A stretch of 64,000 bases of DNA. Origin: Sphingomonas pituitosa NBRC 102491 (GTDB taxonomy: Bacteria; Pseudomonadota; Alphaproteobacteria; Sphingomonadales; Sphingomonadaceae). Location of the stretch: positions 62,001 to 126,000 of the forward strand of contig NZ_BCYY01000004.1 of NCBI RefSeq assembly GCF_001598435.1, written 5' to 3'. The translations under genes were made by a program, and so were the position numbers. Every line of letters starts with the position of its first letter. Position 1 is the stretch's first letter. The notes under the pieces are model-generated. The model was given only the letters and a program-made list of their open reading frames with translations, was not told where the DNA came from and searched no databases. Positions 54,199-63,730 of the stretch are shown here, piece by piece.

Positions 54199-55362
54199 TC
54201 ACGCTCCCTTTCGGACATAGCGGTGGGGGACGAAGGGCATAGCCACAACCTCCGCGGAATGCTGCTTGCCCCGCTGGACAAGCGTAATCTTGGTGCCGGC
54301 CGCTGCAAGCGCCGACGGCACATAGGCCATCGCGATCGGCTTCTGCACCGAAGGCGCGAACCCGCCCGAGGTGACCTTGCCGACTTCGGCGCCCGAGGCA
54401 TCGAGCACCGCCGCGCCCTCTCGCACCGGCTGGCGTCCCTCGACGATCAGGCCGACGCGCTTCATGGCGCTGCCCTGCTCGCGCTCGGCGAGGATGCGCT
54501 CGGCACCGGCGAAGCCGCCTTCCTCGCGGCGGCGCTTCGAGAGCGCGAAGCCGAGATCGGCGGCGACCGGCGTGGTCTCCAGATCGAGGTCATGGCCGTA
54601 GAGCGGCAGGCCGGCCTCCAGGCGCAGCGAATCGCGCGCGCCGAGGCCGATCGGCTTCACTTCGGGCTGCGCGGTGAGCGCGTCGGCGAACGCTTCGGCC
54701 GCCTCGCCCGGCAGCGAAATCTCGAAGCCGTCCTCGCCGGTATAGCCCGAACGGCTGACCCACAGCGGGTTGCCGTTCCACTCGAACGCGGCGGCGGTCA
54801 TGAACACCAGCTTTTCGACGCCCGGCAGCACGCGGGCGAGCGCGGTCACCGCCTCCGGCCCCTGCAGCGCCAGCAGCGCCTGGTCTTCCAAATGGTTGAT
54901 CGTCACTTCGTCGGGCAGAAATTCGCGGAACACGCCCAGATCGTCCCACTTGGTCGCGCCGTTGACGACCATGTAGATCGTGCCGCCATCGATCTCGAAG
55001 GCGTTGTCGGCGGGCAGGCGCGTCATCATCAGATCGTCGTGGATGCCGCCTTCTTCGCTGAGCAGCAGCGAATAGCGCATCCGGCCCTCGGCGAGGCCCT
55101 TCACGTCGCCCGGCAGCAGCGTCTCGAGCCCGGCGTCGAAATCGACGCCCGAGAACAGCAGCTGGCCCATATGGCTGACGTCGAACAGACCCGCATGCGC
55201 GCGCGTCCACAGATGCTCGGCCATGATGCCTTCATACTGGACGGGCATGGCATAGCCGGCGAACGGCACCATCCGGCCGCCGCGGGCGCGGTGCCAGGCG
55301 TCGAGCGGCAGCGTCTCGATCGGCGTTTCGGTGGCTGCGGTGTCTTCGGCGATATCGCTCAT
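54199..55362 (-). CDS. gcvT: Aminomethyltransferase (glycine cleavage T protein)
   Basis: 387 residues from ATG 55362 (MSDIAED). Blocks [23 protein letters not shown] and [21 protein letters not shown], with the catalytic Asp region, are intact. It moves the methylene group to tetrahydrofolate and frees ammonia. First gene of the operon gcvT-H-PA-PB, directly behind the glycine riboswitch. An ATG at 55389 would add nine residues and run closer to the riboswitch; the shorter start with GGAG ahead is preferred. Confidence 0.95.
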   Translation of the reverse strand: MSDIAEDTAATETPIETLPLDAWHRARGGRMVPFAGYAMPVQYEGIMAEHLWTRAHAGLFDVSHMGQLLFSGVDFDAGLETLLPGDVKGLAEGRMRYSLLLSEEGGIHDDLMMTRLPADNAFEIDGGTIYMVVNGATKWDDLGVFREFLPDEVTINHLEDQALLALQGPEAVTALARVLPGVEKLVFMTAAAFEWNGNPLWVSRSGYTGEDGFEISLPGEAAEAFADALTAQPEVKPIGLGARDSLRLEAGLPLYGHDLDLETTPVAADLGFALSKRRREEGGFAGAERILAEREQGSAMKRVGLIVEGRQPVREGAAVLDASGAEVGKVTSGGFAPSVQKPIAMAYVPSALAAAGTKITLVQRGKQHSAEVVAMPFVPHRYVRKGA

Positions 55363-55426
55363 CGGGGCACTCCGGGCATCAAGGATCAACGATGCGCAAG
55401 AGACCCATTGGCCCCCGCAACACCAT

Positions 55427-55615
55427 CGCCCCCTCTGTCACGGAACCTGAGAGCTTTCGCACGGGTGGTGCCCGGCTTACCCCTTCGGTGGAGCCCAGCC
55501 TCGAAGGCCGGCTCGCTTTCCAGAGTGTCGTGGCCTGCGCGGTCCTCGGTGCCTGAGAGATTCCGGGGCGGTTGCTCCTTCGGCGATCCGGCGAACCGGA
55601 TTCTCTCCCGCGCAT
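55427..55615 (-). ncRNA. Tandem glycine riboswitch
   Basis: Read on the minus strand, the region shows the two-aptamer glycine riboswitch layout. The first aptamer begins GGGAGAGAATCC and has CGAAGGAGCAACCGCC and ATCTCTCAGGCA. A linker with CACTCTGGAAAGCGAGC leads to the second aptamer, with CACCGAAGGGGTAAGC, CTCTCAGGTTCCGTGACAGA and GGGGGC at the end. It ends about 65 bases before the gcvT ATG. In other bacteria this RNA turns glycine-cleavage genes on when glycine is abundant. A folding and covariance search would settle the exact borders. Confidence 0.93.
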
Positions 55616-55733
55616 GCCCATGCCGGTCGCCCGACATCGACGTGCCCGCCTTGGCGGCAGGGCTTGTCGGAGTCAATCGGGATTGCGGGTAAATTAGCCC
55701 CAAGGGAAAGACAGAACCCCCGCCCTCAACGCC

Positions 55734-55759
55734 GTCATCCCGGCGGAAGGCGGGATGAC
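55734..55759. repeat. Single arm of the GTCATCCC-type palindrome (copy 6)
   Basis: GTCATCCCGGCGGAAGGCGGGATGAC is a lone compact palindrome between the riboswitch promoter side and the end of the lipoprotein gene. It may stop transcription from that gene. Confidence 0.75.
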
Positions 55760-55778
55760 GGCTCTTAGGCAGCCCGTC

Positions 55779-56417
55779 TTACCGCGTGGCGTTGTACTTC
55801 AGCTGGTCGTCGGTCAGCTGGAAGCCGACCAGCGCCTCGAACGTCGCCGACAGCACCGAACGGCGGATCGACGGATCGGACAACGGATCGGTTGCGGCCG
55901 ACTGCTCGCCCGCCTTGCGCTTCTCGGTCAGGCGCCGGCGGACCTCGTCGGGCAGCGTTGCGGCGGCATGCGATACGCTGCTGGTCGCCTGCCCCACCGC
56001 GCTGGCGCGGAGCTGGCCAGCATCGAAGTGCAGCGTGATGTTCGACACCCGCTTCGCCTCTACATTGGTGCCGCCACGCACCACCGTCAGGAAATAGGGC
56101 AGCACCACGTCCCGCGCCGGACCGGCATCGCGGCGGCGCGCCAGCACGTCGAACTTGACGTTGGTCACCACCTGCGCGCCGGCATCGTCGCAGGTCGACT
56201 GGACGTTGGTGATCGTCGCCACCACGTCGATCGCGCTCGCTTCGCGGCTGGCGGCGGGATCGAACAGCGTCACGTCGCCGGTGCCGGCCGGAATCGCCAC
56301 CGCCGGGCAGGCGGTGCGCACCGCGCTGATGCCGCCTTCGGTAATTTCGCCGGTGCGGGCGCAGCCGCCGGCGGCGAGCAGGATCAGGGCGGGAACGGTG
56401 AACTTAGGCACAGACAA
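55779..56417 (-). CDS. Hypothetical lipoprotein
   Basis: About 212 residues. The N-terminus (S)VPKFTVPALILLAAGGC ends in a lipobox-like AAGGC, so it is probably a lipoprotein. The body is of mixed alpha/beta type with no motif I recognise. SREASAIDVVATITNVQSTC and LPYFLTVVRGGTNVEAKRV look like extracellular beta strands, and two cysteines after the lipobox may pair. The start is unsure: TTG 56417 has AAAGG ten bases upstream, and GTG 56411 is next; the open frame runs to 56624, into the divergent ispH gene. Monocistronic. Confidence 0.68.
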   Translation of the reverse strand: MSVPKFTVPALILLAAGGCARTGEITEGGISAVRTACPAVAIPAGTGDVTLFDPAASREASAIDVVATITNVQSTCDDAGAQVVTNVKFDVLARRRDAGPARDVVLPYFLTVVRGGTNVEAKRVSNITLHFDAGQLRASAVGQATSSVSHAAATLPDEVRRRLTEKRKAGEQSAATDPLSDPSIRRSVLSATFEALVGFQLTDDQLKYNATR

Positions 56418-56538
56418 GGGAGGGCAACCTTTCGAACCGAACAGCCGCCCCCCATCTCGCACGAAACGGGGACGGAACGGCGCGCACCATAGGAACCGCC
56501 TTCCGCCCGCGCAAGCAATCGCGTAGAGGCTCCACCCG

Positions 56539-57492
56539 ATGGCACACACCGAAAAGCGTCCCCTGGAGCTGCTGATTGCAGCGCCCCGCGGCTTCTGCGC
56601 CGGCGTCGACCGCGCGATCCGCATCGTCGAACTCGCGATCGAGAAATACGGCGCGCCGGTCTATGTCCGGCACGAGATCGTCCACAACAAGTTCGTCGTC
56701 GAGAATCTGCGCGCCAAGGGCGCCGTGTTCGTCGAGACGCTGGACCATGTGCCGGACGGCGTGCCCGTCGTCTTCTCCGCGCACGGCGTGCCCAAGGCGG
56801 TGCCGCACAAGGCCGAGCAACGCGGGCTTTCCTATCTCGACGCCACCTGCCCGCTGGTCTCCAAGGTCCATCGCCAGGCCGAGCGGCTGGTGGCGGCCGG
56901 GCGGCACATCCTGTTCGTCGGCCATGCCGGCCACCCCGAAGTGATCGGCACCTTCGGCCAGGTGCCCGAAGGCGCGATGACGCTGGTCGAGACCGAGGCC
57001 GATGCCGAATCGGTGACGGTGCCGGCCCCCGAGAACCTGGCCTTCCTCACCCAGACCACCCTTTCGGTGGACGATACCGCGGCGGTGCTCGGCATCCTCA
57101 AGCGCCGTTTCCCGACCATCCTTGCGCCCGGCGCGGACGACATCTGCTATGCCACCTCCAACCGCCAGGGCGCGGTGAAGGCGATCGCCGAGCAGGTCGA
57201 GCTGGTGCTGGTGATCGGCGCGCCCAATTCGTCCAACTCGCTGCGGCTGGTCGAGGTCGCCAAGCGCGGCGGCGCCCGCGCGGTGCTGATCCAGCGCGCC
57301 GCCGAGATCGACTTCGCCTGGTTCGACGGCGTGGAAAAGGTCGGCATCAGCGCCGGCGCGTCGGCCCCCGAAATACTGGTGCGCGAGGTCGTGGAGCGGC
57401 TCGGCACCGAGTTCGCGATCAGCGAGCGCGAGGTCGAGACGGTCGAGGAAAGCGTCGTGTTCAAGCTGCCGCGCGGGCTCGAGGCCGCGTAA
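56539..57492 (+). CDS. ispH: 4-hydroxy-3-methylbut-2-enyl diphosphate reductase
   Basis: 317 residues, LytB/IspH. The three cluster cysteines are in [24 protein letters not shown] and [14 protein letters not shown]. The substrate motifs [12 protein letters not shown] and [11 protein letters not shown] are present. It makes IPP and DMAPP in the last step of the MEP pathway with a 4Fe-4S cluster. Undecaprenyl carrier synthesis for sphingan depends on this pathway, though nothing suggests co-regulation. Its stop overlaps the thrB ATG. Confidence 0.96.
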   Translation: MAHTEKRPLELLIAAPRGFCAGVDRAIRIVELAIEKYGAPVYVRHEIVHNKFVVENLRAKGAVFVETLDHVPDGVPVVFSAHGVPKAVPHKAEQRGLSYLDATCPLVSKVHRQAERLVAAGRHILFVGHAGHPEVIGTFGQVPEGAMTLVETEADAESVTVPAPENLAFLTQTTLSVDDTAAVLGILKRRFPTILAPGADDICYATSNRQGAVKAIAEQVELVLVIGAPNSSNSLRLVEVAKRGGARAVLIQRAAEIDFAWFDGVEKVGISAGASAPEILVREVVERLGTEFAISEREVETVEESVVFKLPRGLEAA

Positions 57493-58448
57493 TGGCCGTC
57501 TACACGCAGGTTTCGGCCGAGGCGCTGTCCGCGTTCCTCGAGCGGTTCGACGTCGGCGAGCTGGTTTCCGCCAAGGGCATCGCCGAGGGGGTGGAGAACA
57601 GCAACTACCTCGTCGACACGACCAAGAGCCGCTTCATCCTCACCCTCTACGAGAAGCGCGTGGATCAGGGCGACCTGCCCTATTTCATGGCGCTGCTCGA
57701 TCACTGCGCCGATCGCGGGCTGCCGGTGCCCCCGGCGGTGCCCGATCGCGACGGCACGCTGATCCACGAGCTGGAAGGCCGCCCGGCCTGCCTGATCCAG
57801 TTCCTGTCGGGCGTCTCGGTGTCGCACCCCACCCCGGCGCAGGCACGCGCCGCCGCCGAGGCGATGGGCCGGATGCACAAGGCGGTGGCGGATTTCCCGC
57901 AGGACCGGCCCAATTCGATGGGGATCGACACCTGGCGTCCGCTGTTCGAGCGCTGCGGCACCAGCCTCAACCAGATCGCGCCGGGCCTGTACGACGAACT
58001 CGGCCATGCGCTCGACCGCGTCACCGCGCTCTGGCCGCGCGAGGGCTTCGATTCCTGCGCGATCCACGCCGATCTGTTCCCGGACAACGTCCTGATGCTC
58101 GGCAACCGGGTGACCGGGCTGATCGACTTCTACTTCGCCTGCACCGACCTCCGGCTCTACGACCTCGCGGTGATGCACACCGCCTGGGCGTTCGACGCGA
58201 CGGGCGAGCGGTTCGATCCCTATGTCTCCGAGGCGCTGCTCGCGGGCTATGAGACGAGCTACAAGCTCACCGAACAGGAGCGCGCGATCCTGCCGCTGCT
58301 GGCGACCGGCGCGTGCATCCGCTTCACTTTGTCGCGCGCCTGGGACTGGCTCAACACGCCGGCCGACGCGCTGGTGACGCGCAAGGATCCGATGGCCTTC
58401 TGGCGGCGCGCGCGCGCCTATGAATCGGCACTGGCGGCGCTCGCATGA
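57492..58448 (+). CDS. thrB: Homoserine kinase (type II, APH fold)
   Basis: 318 residues with the aminoglycoside-phosphotransferase-like fold. [25 protein letters not shown] gives the ATP-binding lobe, and the catalytic loop is [12 protein letters not shown], followed by [12 protein letters not shown] for the metal site. It phosphorylates homoserine in threonine synthesis. Coupled to ispH (TAATG) and overlapping rnhA by four bases, the ispH-thrB-rnhA order common in sphingomonads and relatives. Confidence 0.94.
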   Translation: MAVYTQVSAEALSAFLERFDVGELVSAKGIAEGVENSNYLVDTTKSRFILTLYEKRVDQGDLPYFMALLDHCADRGLPVPPAVPDRDGTLIHELEGRPACLIQFLSGVSVSHPTPAQARAAAEAMGRMHKAVADFPQDRPNSMGIDTWRPLFERCGTSLNQIAPGLYDELGHALDRVTALWPREGFDSCAIHADLFPDNVLMLGNRVTGLIDFYFACTDLRLYDLAVMHTAWAFDATGERFDPYVSEALLAGYETSYKLTEQERAILPLLATGACIRFTLSRAWDWLNTPADALVTRKDPMAFWRRARAYESALAALA

Positions 58449-58891
58449 CCACCGAACTCCAGCATGTCGAGATCGCGACCGACGGCGCGTGCAAGGGCAA
58501 TCCCGGCCCGGGTGGCTGGGGCGCGCTGCTGCGCATGGGCGGCGTCGAGAAGGAACTCTCCGGCGGCGAGGCGCACACCACCAACAACCGCATGGAGCTG
58601 ATGGCGGCGATCCAGGGCCTCAACGCCCTCAAGCGCCCCTGCCGGGTGACGCTCTCCACCGACAGCCGCTATGTGATGGACGGCCTGACCAAGTGGATCC
58701 ATGGCTGGATGAAGAATGGCTGGCGCACGGCCGACAAGAAGCCGGTCAAGAACGCCGACCTCTGGCAGGACCTCCTTGCCGCCGCCAAGCCCCACCGGGT
58801 CGAATGGAAATGGGTGAAGGGCCATGCCGGGCACCCGGACAACGAGCGGGCGGACAAGCTGGCGAGCGATGCGGCGGTGGCGGCGCGGTGA
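58445..58891 (+). CDS. rnhA: Ribonuclease HI
   Basis: 148 residues. The catalytic carboxylates are in [38 protein letters not shown] and [15 protein letters not shown]. The basic handle region ([17 protein letters not shown]) of the E. coli type is present. It removes RNA from RNA-DNA hybrids during replication. Third gene of the coupled group. Confidence 0.96.
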   Translation: MTTELQHVEIATDGACKGNPGPGGWGALLRMGGVEKELSGGEAHTTNNRMELMAAIQGLNALKRPCRVTLSTDSRYVMDGLTKWIHGWMKNGWRTADKKPVKNADLWQDLLAAAKPHRVEWKWVKGHAGHPDNERADKLASDAAVAAR

Positions 58892-58894
58892 GGG

Positions 58895-59344
58895 ATGAGG
58901 ATCGGGCGAACGATACTTGGCGCCCTGCTGCTTGCCCTGTCGCTAGGCGGATGCTCGTATAGCTATGATTTGATCGCCGTCGCTCGAAACGGCGAGGTGG
59001 TGTTCGACATTGCTCCCACGTCGCCCGAGCATCCCACTTGCGTACGACAGGTCGAGGTGTACGCGGAGGACGAGAGGGAAGCCACTTGGCGGGAAAGCGT
59101 CAGCCATGAGAATGGCTGCGCCAATAAGTTTCCACTGCGGTATGGCGTGGCCCTCCTGGGCGCGCCTCATTCGGAGGTTCCCGAAGTGGCCGCCAAACGC
59201 TTGCGCCGCGAAGTGGTCTATGAGGTGACGACCACGACAGGGGCGACCGGATACGGCTTCGTCCGCTTCCTCATCCACGCGAACGGAACGATCGAGAACC
59301 TGCCGCGAAGCTCGGCGTCTCAGGACATCGACAACAAGCGCTAG
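58895..59344 (+). CDS. Hypothetical small lipoprotein
   Basis: 149 residues with a clear lipoprotein signal, MRIGRTILGALLLALSLGGC. The body (e.g. YDLIAVARNGEVVFDIAP, VAAKRLRREVVYEVTTT, YGFVRFLIHANGTIENL) looks like a small beta-rich domain. No known family is recognised. It begins three bases after rnhA but may be a separate unit; its codon choice is less GC-biased than that of the neighbours. Location: outer or inner membrane, periplasmic side. Confidence 0.65.
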   Translation: MRIGRTILGALLLALSLGGCSYSYDLIAVARNGEVVFDIAPTSPEHPTCVRQVEVYAEDEREATWRESVSHENGCANKFPLRYGVALLGAPHSEVPEVAAKRLRREVVYEVTTTTGATGYGFVRFLIHANGTIENLPRSSASQDIDNKR

Positions 59345-59413
59345 CTTTCGAGCACTGCCAGATGGTGCACGGTTGAGCGCCGGCGGCTTCAGCATCGACA
59401 ACGGAGGGCAGGC

Positions 59414-59782
59414 ATGTTCGGATGGCTGAGAAGGCGGGCTGTACGGCCCCAACCCGAAGCGCGCTGGATCGTCGCGCTAGACCTCGATCACATCCAAATC
59501 ACGGACGATAAAGGCAGTGCCCAGTGCATGGCGAAGGCTGACCTGTGCGGCGTCGCCATCGAGACCAATGATTCGGGTCCCTGGGGTGCGGATGTCTGGT
59601 GGCTGCTTTTCGGCGCCGATGATCGCGTGGCTTGCCTGGCCCCGCAGGGCACTGCCGGCGAGGACGCCCTGCTCGCCTATCTGTGCGCCCTACCCGGATT
59701 CGACCTTGCGGAAATGGCTAAGGCGATGGGATCGACCGACAACGCGGTATTTCCAGTCTGGCGAAAGGAAAACGCCAGCTGA
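59414..59782 (+). CDS. Hypothetical cytoplasmic protein
   Basis: 122 residues without signal or membrane segment, preceded by GGAGGG. Strands WIVALDLDHIQITDDKG and ADVWWLLFGADDRVACL suggest a small alpha/beta or beta-sandwich fold. I recognise no family. Small proteins of this shape are sometimes immunity or regulator proteins, but nothing in the sequence proves it. It is followed after 86 bases by another unknown gene of similar base composition. Confidence 0.6.
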   Translation: MFGWLRRRAVRPQPEARWIVALDLDHIQITDDKGSAQCMAKADLCGVAIETNDSGPWGADVWWLLFGADDRVACLAPQGTAGEDALLAYLCALPGFDLAEMAKAMGSTDNAVFPVWRKENAS

Positions 59783-59868
59783 TCCAGCTGCTCGGGTCGT
59801 CGCGCTTCCGTCATGAAGACAGCGGGTGGCGGCTTGTTTGCGTTACTCAGACCACGCATAGTGCCTCG

Positions 59869-60510
59869 GTGCTTTCGCGATTTCTCGGTTGGCTTGGCCG
59901 TCGATCAACCTCGCTCAACCTGGCGGACGCGCTGGAAGCCGGGTCCTATGTAGCCCCCGCTGACCGAGATCTTTCGCGGCTTTTGCCCGTTATCCTCCCC
60001 TTGGAATTGCTCGACACGGCTTGGCCCGGACCGATAGTCCCACTTGAGGGTCTTCCGTTTTGCGTCACTTGGGCGACATGCGGAGACATGAACACTTTCT
60101 TCTACGTCTCCCACCCGGAAGCCCAATATTGGGAACAACAGGGCATCGATTGGCGGGCAACAGCACTCACAAACCTCGCCGATGTATCAACAGACCTACC
60201 CGCATCCGGCGAGAAACTCGATCAAGCCGGGCACCCCTTCCTGAAAGTGATGTTGCACAAGGACGCGCTGGGCCCATCGCGCCTGCTTCTGCCAAAGCTT
60301 TTCGACGAAGCGCTAGGCCCGGGATATAAGGTAGCGATCCCCGAGCGAACCTGTGCAATTGCATTTCGGGAGGATCTCTCAGCCGAACAGGCACGCGATG
60401 TCGATGCCATGATCAACGGATGTTTCGAGCACGGCACCGAGCCGATGAGTCCGGCGCGATTCGATGCGTGGCAGTTCTGGACATCGATCGAAACGGCAGC
60501 CCGGCGCTAA
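59869..60510 (+). CDS. Hypothetical cytoplasmic protein
   Basis: 213 residues, starting at GTG 59869 (MLSRFLGWLGRRS). No signal peptide or membrane helix. It has a stretch of aromatic and acidic residues (TWATCGDMNTFFYVSHPEAQ, YWEQQGIDWRAT). No family is recognised. Codon usage has more A and T in third position than the surrounding operons, as in the two genes before it. The N-terminal FGWL/FLGWLGRR resemblance to the preceding gene is slight and may be chance. Confidence 0.58.
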   Translation: MLSRFLGWLGRRSTSLNLADALEAGSYVAPADRDLSRLLPVILPLELLDTAWPGPIVPLEGLPFCVTWATCGDMNTFFYVSHPEAQYWEQQGIDWRATALTNLADVSTDLPASGEKLDQAGHPFLKVMLHKDALGPSRLLLPKLFDEALGPGYKVAIPERTCAIAFREDLSAEQARDVDAMINGCFEHGTEPMSPARFDAWQFWTSIETAARR

Positions 60511-60575
60511 CTGATCTGCGCACGACGGGGGAGTAGCGGCCCACTCCCAGCGACGCGGAAGCGGGCCGCGAACTT

Positions 60576-61226
60576 TCACGCCGTCGCCAGCGCCACCTCA
60601 TACTGCGCCGTGGTCTTCGCCGCGACCTCTTCCACGGTCACCCCCGGCGCCAGCTCCACCAGCCGGAACGGCGAGGCATGGTCCGCGCGCGAAAACACCG
60701 CGAGGTCGGTGATGATCATGTCGACCACGTTCTTCCCCGTCAGCGGCAGCGTGCAGTCGGGGATGAACTTGGGGCTGCCGTCCTTGGCGTTGTGCTCCAT
60801 CACCACGATGATCTTCTTCACGCCCGCGACCAGGTCCATCGCGCCGCCCATGCCCTTGATCATCTTGCCCGGGATCATCCAGTTGGCGATGTCGCCGCCC
60901 TGACTCACTTCCATCGCGCCGAGCACGGTCAGGTCGATATGCCCGCCGCGAATCATCGCGAAGCTGTCGGCCGAGCTGAAATAGACCGAGCTGGGCAGTT
61001 CGCTGATCGTCTGCTTGCCGGCGTTGATCAGGTCCGGATCCTCGTCGCCCTCAAAGGGGAACGGCCCGATGCCGAGCATGCCGTTCTCCGACTGGAGCGT
61101 CACTTCCACGCCCGCCGGAATGTGGTTCGCCACCAGCGTCGGGATGCCGATGCCCAGATTGACGTAGAAGCCGTCGCGCAGTTCCTTCGCGGCGCGCGCC
61201 GCCATGTCGTCGCGGGTCCAGGCCAT
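60576..61226 (-). CDS. scoB: 3-oxoacid CoA-transferase subunit B
   Basis: 216 residues. The catalytic glutamate motif [12 protein letters not shown], together with [30 protein letters not shown] and GMGGAMDLV, is diagnostic of subunit B. With ScoA it transfers CoA from succinyl-CoA to acetoacetate or a related 3-oxoacid in ketone-body use. The ATG at 61226 overlaps the stop of the HAD phosphatase gene, which is unusual because scoA and scoB are normally adjacent. Confidence 0.93.
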   Translation of the reverse strand: MAWTRDDMAARAAKELRDGFYVNLGIGIPTLVANHIPAGVEVTLQSENGMLGIGPFPFEGDEDPDLINAGKQTISELPSSVYFSSADSFAMIRGGHIDLTVLGAMEVSQGGDIANWMIPGKMIKGMGGAMDLVAGVKKIIVVMEHNAKDGSPKFIPDCTLPLTGKNVVDMIITDLAVFSRADHASPFRLVELAPGVTVEEVAAKTTAQYEVALATA

Positions 61227-62116
61227 CAGTGCTTCTCCTGCGGATCCGTCCAGCGCGTCGCCGGCGGGAAGGTTTGGTCATAGGTGGAACCGAGCCCGGT
61301 TCCGTAGACGGGGTTGGGCAGCACGAACCAGCCGCGCCCCCACATCGAACCGATCACCGGGCTCGCGGCGCCCGCGCGCCGCTCGGGCGGGGTGAGGCCG
61401 GCGAACAGGTCGGTAAAGTCGCCGAGCTGGTCGCCGCCCATCGCCACCACGCACCAGCGCTGCGCGATCGCGCCCCGGCGGCCGTCCTTGGCCGACTTGC
61501 CGTCGACATCGCCCTTGAGGAACAGCGTCTCGCCGTGCTTCGCCGGGCCGAGCCCCGCGAAGTTGAGCGCCGCCTCGGTCTCGGCGGCGTTGGCGGCGGC
61601 GCGGTTGGTGTTGAACACCACCGTCACGCCCAGCGCTCGCAGCGCGCGCACCGCGTCGATCGCGCCGGGGACGGCGGCGACCTTCATCGCGCCGGTCTTT
61701 TCCCAGCGGTCCCAGCGCGCCGAATCCCAGCCGCCGGAGCGCTGCGCATCGTCGCTCTCATAGCCGAGGTTGAGCAGCAGCGTCTCGTCGACGTCGAACA
61801 CCGCCGCCGCCGGCTTGTCGCCGCAGGGCTGGAAGCGCGGCACCGAAAGCGTGGAGTCGGACGTCAGCACCACCGAATTGCGCGGATGCGGCCCCTTGGG
61901 ATCGTCCTTGGCCATGCGGGTGCGGACCTGGTCGACCAGGGCGTTGTACGCCTGCACGCTCAGCGCCGCCGCCTCGCCCGAGCCGTAGAGATACTGCATG
62001 CCCCCTGGCACGCCGCCGGCCGCCGCCGGTGCGGGCGGCGCCTGGGTTACGCTCGCATCGACGACACAGCCGGACAGCGCCAGCCCGGCCACGAGCAGCA
62101 GCGCGGTGCGCCTCAT
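61226..62116 (-). CDS. HAD-family acid phosphatase lipoprotein (e(P4)-like)
   Basis: 296 residues. The lipoprotein signal is [17 protein letters not shown]. The HAD catalytic motif [16 protein letters not shown] is of the class B/C acid phosphatase type, NTNRAA supplies motif 2, and GDQLGDF supplies motif 4. Relatives are periplasmic or outer-membrane 5'-nucleotidases and acid phosphatases. It is enclosed by scoA and scoB with start and stop overlaps of one to four bases on both sides, so it is surely co-translated with them. The functional link to CoA transfer is not obvious. Confidence 0.85.
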   Translation of the reverse strand: MRRTALLLVAGLALSGCVVDASVTQAPPAPAAAGGVPGGMQYLYGSGEAAALSVQAYNALVDQVRTRMAKDDPKGPHPRNSVVLTSDSTLSVPRFQPCGDKPAAAVFDVDETLLLNLGYESDDAQRSGGWDSARWDRWEKTGAMKVAAVPGAIDAVRALRALGVTVVFNTNRAAANAAETEAALNFAGLGPAKHGETLFLKGDVDGKSAKDGRRGAIAQRWCVVAMGGDQLGDFTDLFAGLTPPERRAGAASPVIGSMWGRGWFVLPNPVYGTGLGSTYDQTFPPATRWTDPQEKH

Positions 62117-62820
62117 GCCGCCTCGCGCGGGCGGACGGTGCGGAACTCGATCTTCTTGTCGTAGGGCGCGCCGATGATCATCCGCTTCACATAGATGCCC
62201 GGCAGGTGGATCTGGTCGGGATCGAGGCTGCCGACCGGCACCACTTCCTCCACCTCGGCGACGCACAGATGGCTGGCGGTGGCCATCGGCTGGTTGAAGT
62301 TGCGCGCGGTCTTGCGGAAGATCAGATTGCCCGCCTCATCGGCCTTCCAGCCCTTGATGATCGACAGGTCGGCGCGGATGCCGCGCTCGAGGATATACTC
62401 CTCGCCGTCGAAGACCTTCACTTCCTTGCCCTCGGCCACCTTCGTGCCGACGCCGGTCTTGGTGTAGAAGCCGGGGATGCCAGCACCGCCGGCCCGGCAG
62501 CGCTCGGCCAGGGTCCCTTGCGGGCAGAACTCCACCTCCAGCTCGCCGGAGAGATATTGGCGCTCGAACTCCTTGTTTTCGCCGACATAGGAGGAGATCA
62601 TTTTCTTCACCTGGCGGCTGCGCAGCAGCTTGCCGAGGCCCTCGTTATCGATGCCGGCATTGTTCGAGGCAATGGTGAGGTTTTGCACGCCCGACGCCTG
62701 GATCGCGTCGATCAGCCGCTCGGGAATGCCGCACAGGCCGAAACCGCCCGCGCAGATCATCATCCCGTCGAACAGCAGCCCTTCCAGCGCTGCGCTCGCG
62801 TTGGGGTAGAGCTTGTCCAT
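62113..62820 (-). CDS. scoA: 3-oxoacid CoA-transferase subunit A
   Basis: 235 residues. [45 protein letters not shown] and IVKGW-like [13 protein letters not shown] are the subunit A signatures. ATG 62820 has GGAGG eight bases upstream; the open frame to 62877 is not needed. First gene of scoA-phosphatase-scoB. Confidence 0.94.
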   Translation of the reverse strand: MDKLYPNASAALEGLLFDGMMICAGGFGLCGIPERLIDAIQASGVQNLTIASNNAGIDNEGLGKLLRSRQVKKMISSYVGENKEFERQYLSGELEVEFCPQGTLAERCRAGGAGIPGFYTKTGVGTKVAEGKEVKVFDGEEYILERGIRADLSIIKGWKADEAGNLIFRKTARNFNQPMATASHLCVAEVEEVVPVGSLDPDQIHLPGIYVKRMIIGAPYDKKIEFRTVRPREAA

Positions 62821-63059
62821 CGACGATTCCTCCAGATGTTTGCGGCGGCGATAATACCGGCGGGGCAGCCGGGTCAAGCGAACCTGAACCAGCTTTCAAC
62901 TTCGCCTGCCTTCCCCTGCGGCAAGGCCGACTGTTGCGCGTCTGCAACACAAGCCGATGTAATGCATTTGTCATATTGCACCTGCGAACCAAAGGCCTAC
63001 CTAGGCGCTCTGGATGGCCATCCGGTTATAACAAGTAACAAGTCCAAAGGTATCTAATC

Positions 63060-63590
63060 ATGCGTATTTTCGCAGCGACGACGCTCGCCCTCATGGCATC
63101 CGCAACCCCCGCCCTGGCACAGGACGCGACCTTCCAGGGTCCGCGCGTCGAGGCCGTTGCCGGCTGGGACAACATCAAGTCGGATGGCATCAGCGCGTCG
63201 GGCTTCGTCTACGGTGGCGCAGCCGGCTACGACCTGCAGCGCGGCAACCTCGTTGTCGGCGTTGACGGTGAAATCACCGGCACCACCACCAAGAAGACCT
63301 TCGACCTCGTCACCGTCAAGGGCGGCCGCGATTTCTACGCCGGCGCGCGCATCGGCTACGTCGTCGCTCCCGCCACCCTGCTGTACGGCAAGGTCGGCTA
63401 TGACAACAGCCGCGTGATCGCCCGCTCGGGCAACCTGCGCGACGCCGAGAACCTGGACGGCATCCGTCTGGGCGCAGGCGTGGAGCGTAGCTTCGGCCAC
63501 TATTACGGCAAGGTCGAGTATCGCTACACCAACGCGTCGCAGGACGTGGTGCGCCACCAGGTGCTGGCCGGCGTCGGCTACCGCTTCTGA
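63060..63590 (+). CDS. Small outer-membrane beta-barrel protein
   Basis: 176 residues. A signal peptide ends ALAQ (about residue 21). Eight amphipathic strands follow, as in OmpA/OmpW-like porin-type barrels: GFVYGGAAGYDLQ, LVVGVDGEITG, FYAGARIGYVV, LYGKVGYDNS, IRLGAGVERSF, YGKVEYRYTN, HQVLAGVGYRF. The final Phe is the C-terminal barrel signal. It is a typical abundant small barrel of sphingomonads; its function is unknown. AAAGG precedes the ATG. It has its own upstream region of about 240 bases with no other gene and its own terminator. Confidence 0.85.
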   Translation: MRIFAATTLALMASATPALAQDATFQGPRVEAVAGWDNIKSDGISASGFVYGGAAGYDLQRGNLVVGVDGEITGTTTKKTFDLVTVKGGRDFYAGARIGYVVAPATLLYGKVGYDNSRVIARSGNLRDAENLDGIRLGAGVERSFGHYYGKVEYRYTNASQDVVRHQVLAGVGYRF

Positions 63591-63635
63591 GCGAAGCGAC
63601 GGAAGTGAGGCGCGCCCCCGCGCCTCGCTCTCCCG

Positions 63636-63669
63636 AAAGCCCCGCATCGGCGACGATGCGGGGCTTTTT
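63636..63669 (+). terminator. Rho-independent terminator after the outer-membrane barrel gene
   Basis: A perfect stem of 14 bp, AAAGCCCCGCATCG / CGATGCGGGGCTTT, with a GCGA loop and a following T run. It lies 46 bases after the barrel stop codon. Confidence 0.92.
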
Positions 63670-63730
63670 CGTGCGCGGCGCGCGCGCTGCCTGCTCGACT
63701 TCCCCGCCCCGCCGGGCCTACCATCGCGCG

